A stretch of DNA of 64,000 nt, taken from contig CM072875.1 of the NCBI GenBank assembly GCA_036937835.1, positions 14,025,001 through 14,089,000 on the forward strand, read 5' to 3'. Numbering within the stretch: the first letter of the stretch is position 1; every line of letters begins with the position of its first letter. The position numbers were made by a program, and so were the translations under genes. Shown here in pieces: positions 62,289-64,000 of this stretch. The stretch comes from Pampus argenteus. Its lineage: Eukaryota > Chordata > Actinopteri > Scombriformes > Stromateidae. The notes under the pieces were generated by a model, which searched no databases, was not told the DNA's origin, and worked only from the letters and a program-made list of their open reading frames with translations.

Positions 62289-62340
62289 TGCATTGTTTGA
62301 TGTGTTCTGTAAATAATAAAGGTAAACATTATGCATTCTT
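60768..62340 (+). terminator. tns3: tns3 3'UTR and poly(A) signals
   Basis: AT-rich sequence without coding potential follows the stop. AATAAA signals occur at 61258-61263, 62094-62099 and 62315-62320, so several 3' ends are possible. The last follows a (AT)n tract at 62261-62288. A TG-rich stretch lies at 61583-61628. Confidence 0.6.
62261..62288. repeat. (AT)n microsatellite
   Basis: About 14 AT units near the end of the inferred tns3 3'UTR. Confidence 0.9.
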
Positions 62341-64000
62341 GTGGATCCATTGAACACCATACACAGATCCACATTGAGTCACAGGCAGGTTTTACCTTTA
62401 GCGGTGTCCAGTATTTGGTAATCTCACAACAGTAAGCAGATCATGACACTATTGCCAAGGGGTCAGTAATAAAGAACCTCTGTTGGAAACACCTAAATTA
62501 GTAACTTCAGTTCAATTTGCAGCCAGCAGAGGACACTAGAAACACAAAAAGTTTGAACTCGAGATTGCACGAGATTGTGGAGTCAAGTGGAGTGGTTTAG
62601 TGACGTGGCTTATTTCTCCAGTCAAAATTAACTTCCTTAGTTCTCTCTCAGGGGTAAAAAAAAGTTCAGTTAATGGACTTGAGTAGACCACTGCTACATC
62701 TTTCAATAAGGTTTCTTTAGATGTCTGTTTCTCTCTCCATACATATGCATAGATGCAACAAACGCATGTCTCATTTGTGAAGTGCAGTAAAAGAGGATTT
62801 ACCTCCTCACAAGCCTGGACAGGTTTGCTCTAGTTATGCTAAGAGAGAATAAAATTGCAGAGCCCACCTCCCACCCACCCACTCACTCCTCCACCCATTC
62901 ACTACTGTCCCTCTGCAGGTGGTGAAAGTGAAGAATTCCCGGGGAGGGCAGGAAGGAAGTGAAGGCCCAGGTGTGGCGACTGCAGACTGCTGCAGAGCCC
63001 GTCTCCCTCTGTTATTTAGTGCAGAGTGGCCTTGAAATAAAAGAAGCCAGGGAAAGTCCAGAAAACCGGGCAACATTATTAGACTACAGAGGAACCTGTC
63101 AGGAGAGACAATATTTCACACAGGTAATAACAGTGTGTGCGCATGAGAGAGTTATGTAGGCCCACTCTCAATTATTCCCCAATTAAACTTGATTTATATG
63201 TCTTAATATTTACTATTACCAAGTCGATTAATGACATGAGAGCTTAAGAGCTTAATTGCTTAAGAGCAGCACTTATCTAACCATGGCCATTGCTAATGAA
63301 CTTCTGTAATATAATCAATGCAATGCTCTGATTAAGCCTTTCAAATACAGTATATGTGTCTCAATAAATACCATCTTTCTAATAAACTTCACAGATTTAC
63401 AGTGGTCACTTGTAGTCAATCAGCTTTCATTTTGCAGACAAAGCGGAGGTGAAAGGCTCTGTTCATCAGGCTGATGGAGCTCACTCTCATTCCCCCAAGC
63501 ACCCCAGCTCTGCAACATTTTACAGCCACTTAATTAGAGGGGCAGGTCCCATCTCTTTTCCCTGAGGCAGAACAAAGGTTGGGGAGCAGAAAATAGAAAG
63601 TGCATTCTGGGATGGCTGCACAATTTGGGGCCCCTGTTTGGTTTTCAGCAGATGCTGAAAAACGCACTGTGAGATTAATTGTGGGCCACGTATTATCATG
63701 TAATAGTTCAGGTCAGGACAAGATGAGGAGATGTTATGGAGTGAAGTTTACACTCAATACAATTAATGGATCATTAGTTATGAATGAATAATTGAGTAAA
63801 TCAATTTTTTTTTCTCCATAATCATAAATTCATGCATAGTGTCAATTCTGCCGATTTCTGTGCCCAACATAGACTGACTGCACGAGAAGTAAAAGTGACC
63901 CATTAAGTTCCCAAAGTGCCAGTGATGTTCTCTCTTTACTCCCAGATAATATCACCAACTGAGGCCTTGGAGAGGTCACAATAGGTCACGGTCACTGCAC
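62341..64000. other. Downstream intergenic sequence
   Basis: No exon, RNA gene or transposon is recognisable. Short open frames near 62834-63159 and 63600-63791 have no supporting similarity. GC-richer patches near 62850-63010 and 63540-63570 could be conserved non-coding sequence, but this needs cross-species alignment. Confidence 0.5.

Noticed and set aside
62834..63159. Short overlapping open frames downstream of tns3
   Set aside because: No conserved protein features on either strand; best left as intergenic.
1..64000. CRISPR array, bacterial operon, viral genome or a new multi-gene system
   Set aside because: Tandem repeats here are simple microsatellites. All three genes are known animal families, and no cluster of unfamiliar genes exists in the window.

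Overview
The window is vertebrate nuclear DNA, almost certainly from a ray-finned (perciform-like) fish. Genes are split into short exons with GT-AG introns, introns are AT-rich and full of (CA)n, (TA)n and (TATC)n microsatellites, and remnants of typical fish transposons are present. There is no bacterial-style gene packing, no CRISPR, and no tRNA or rRNA gene that I could recognise. I joined exons by hand using splice sites, reading phase and remembered mammalian orthologues. Coordinates should be good to the base for most coding exons and are inferred for UTRs.

Layout: (1) Positions 1-10388, minus strand: the first three coding exons of an slc22a23-like organic-ion-transporter-family gene. 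It is 5'-complete, and the rest runs off the left edge. (2) Positions 10389-16402: a roughly 6 kb divergent intergenic region. (3) Positions 16403-31700, plus strand: a complete desmoplakin gene (dsp) of 24 coding exons, predicted 2658 residues. It has a plakin/spectrin-repeat head with SH3, a coiled-coil rod in one 1710-nt exon, and a plakin-repeat tail in one 3210-nt final exon. (4) Less than 1 kb after the dsp poly(A) signals: a probable tns3 leader exon, then 26 coding exons from 39302 to 60767, plus strand. They encode a tensin-3-like protein of about 1379 residues (PTP-like, C2, long linker, SH2, PTB). (5) Positions 60768-64000: tns3 3'UTR and unannotated downstream sequence.

The genes are not an operon. 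dsp anchors intermediate filaments at desmosomes, and tns3 links integrin adhesions to actin and phosphotyrosine signalling. Both are adhesion-to-cytoskeleton linkers, but their adjacency is most simply explained as synteny.

No novel system was found. The observations most worth checking are: an in-frame splice donor inside the dsp rod exon exactly where mammals make desmoplakin II; a fish rod that carries a single copy of a ~156-residue unit that is duplicated in human; a GC-AG intron in dsp; an internally deleted Tc1/mariner copy with recognisable ends; a palindromic element in tns3; and a long CA repeat 14 bases after a tns3 exon.
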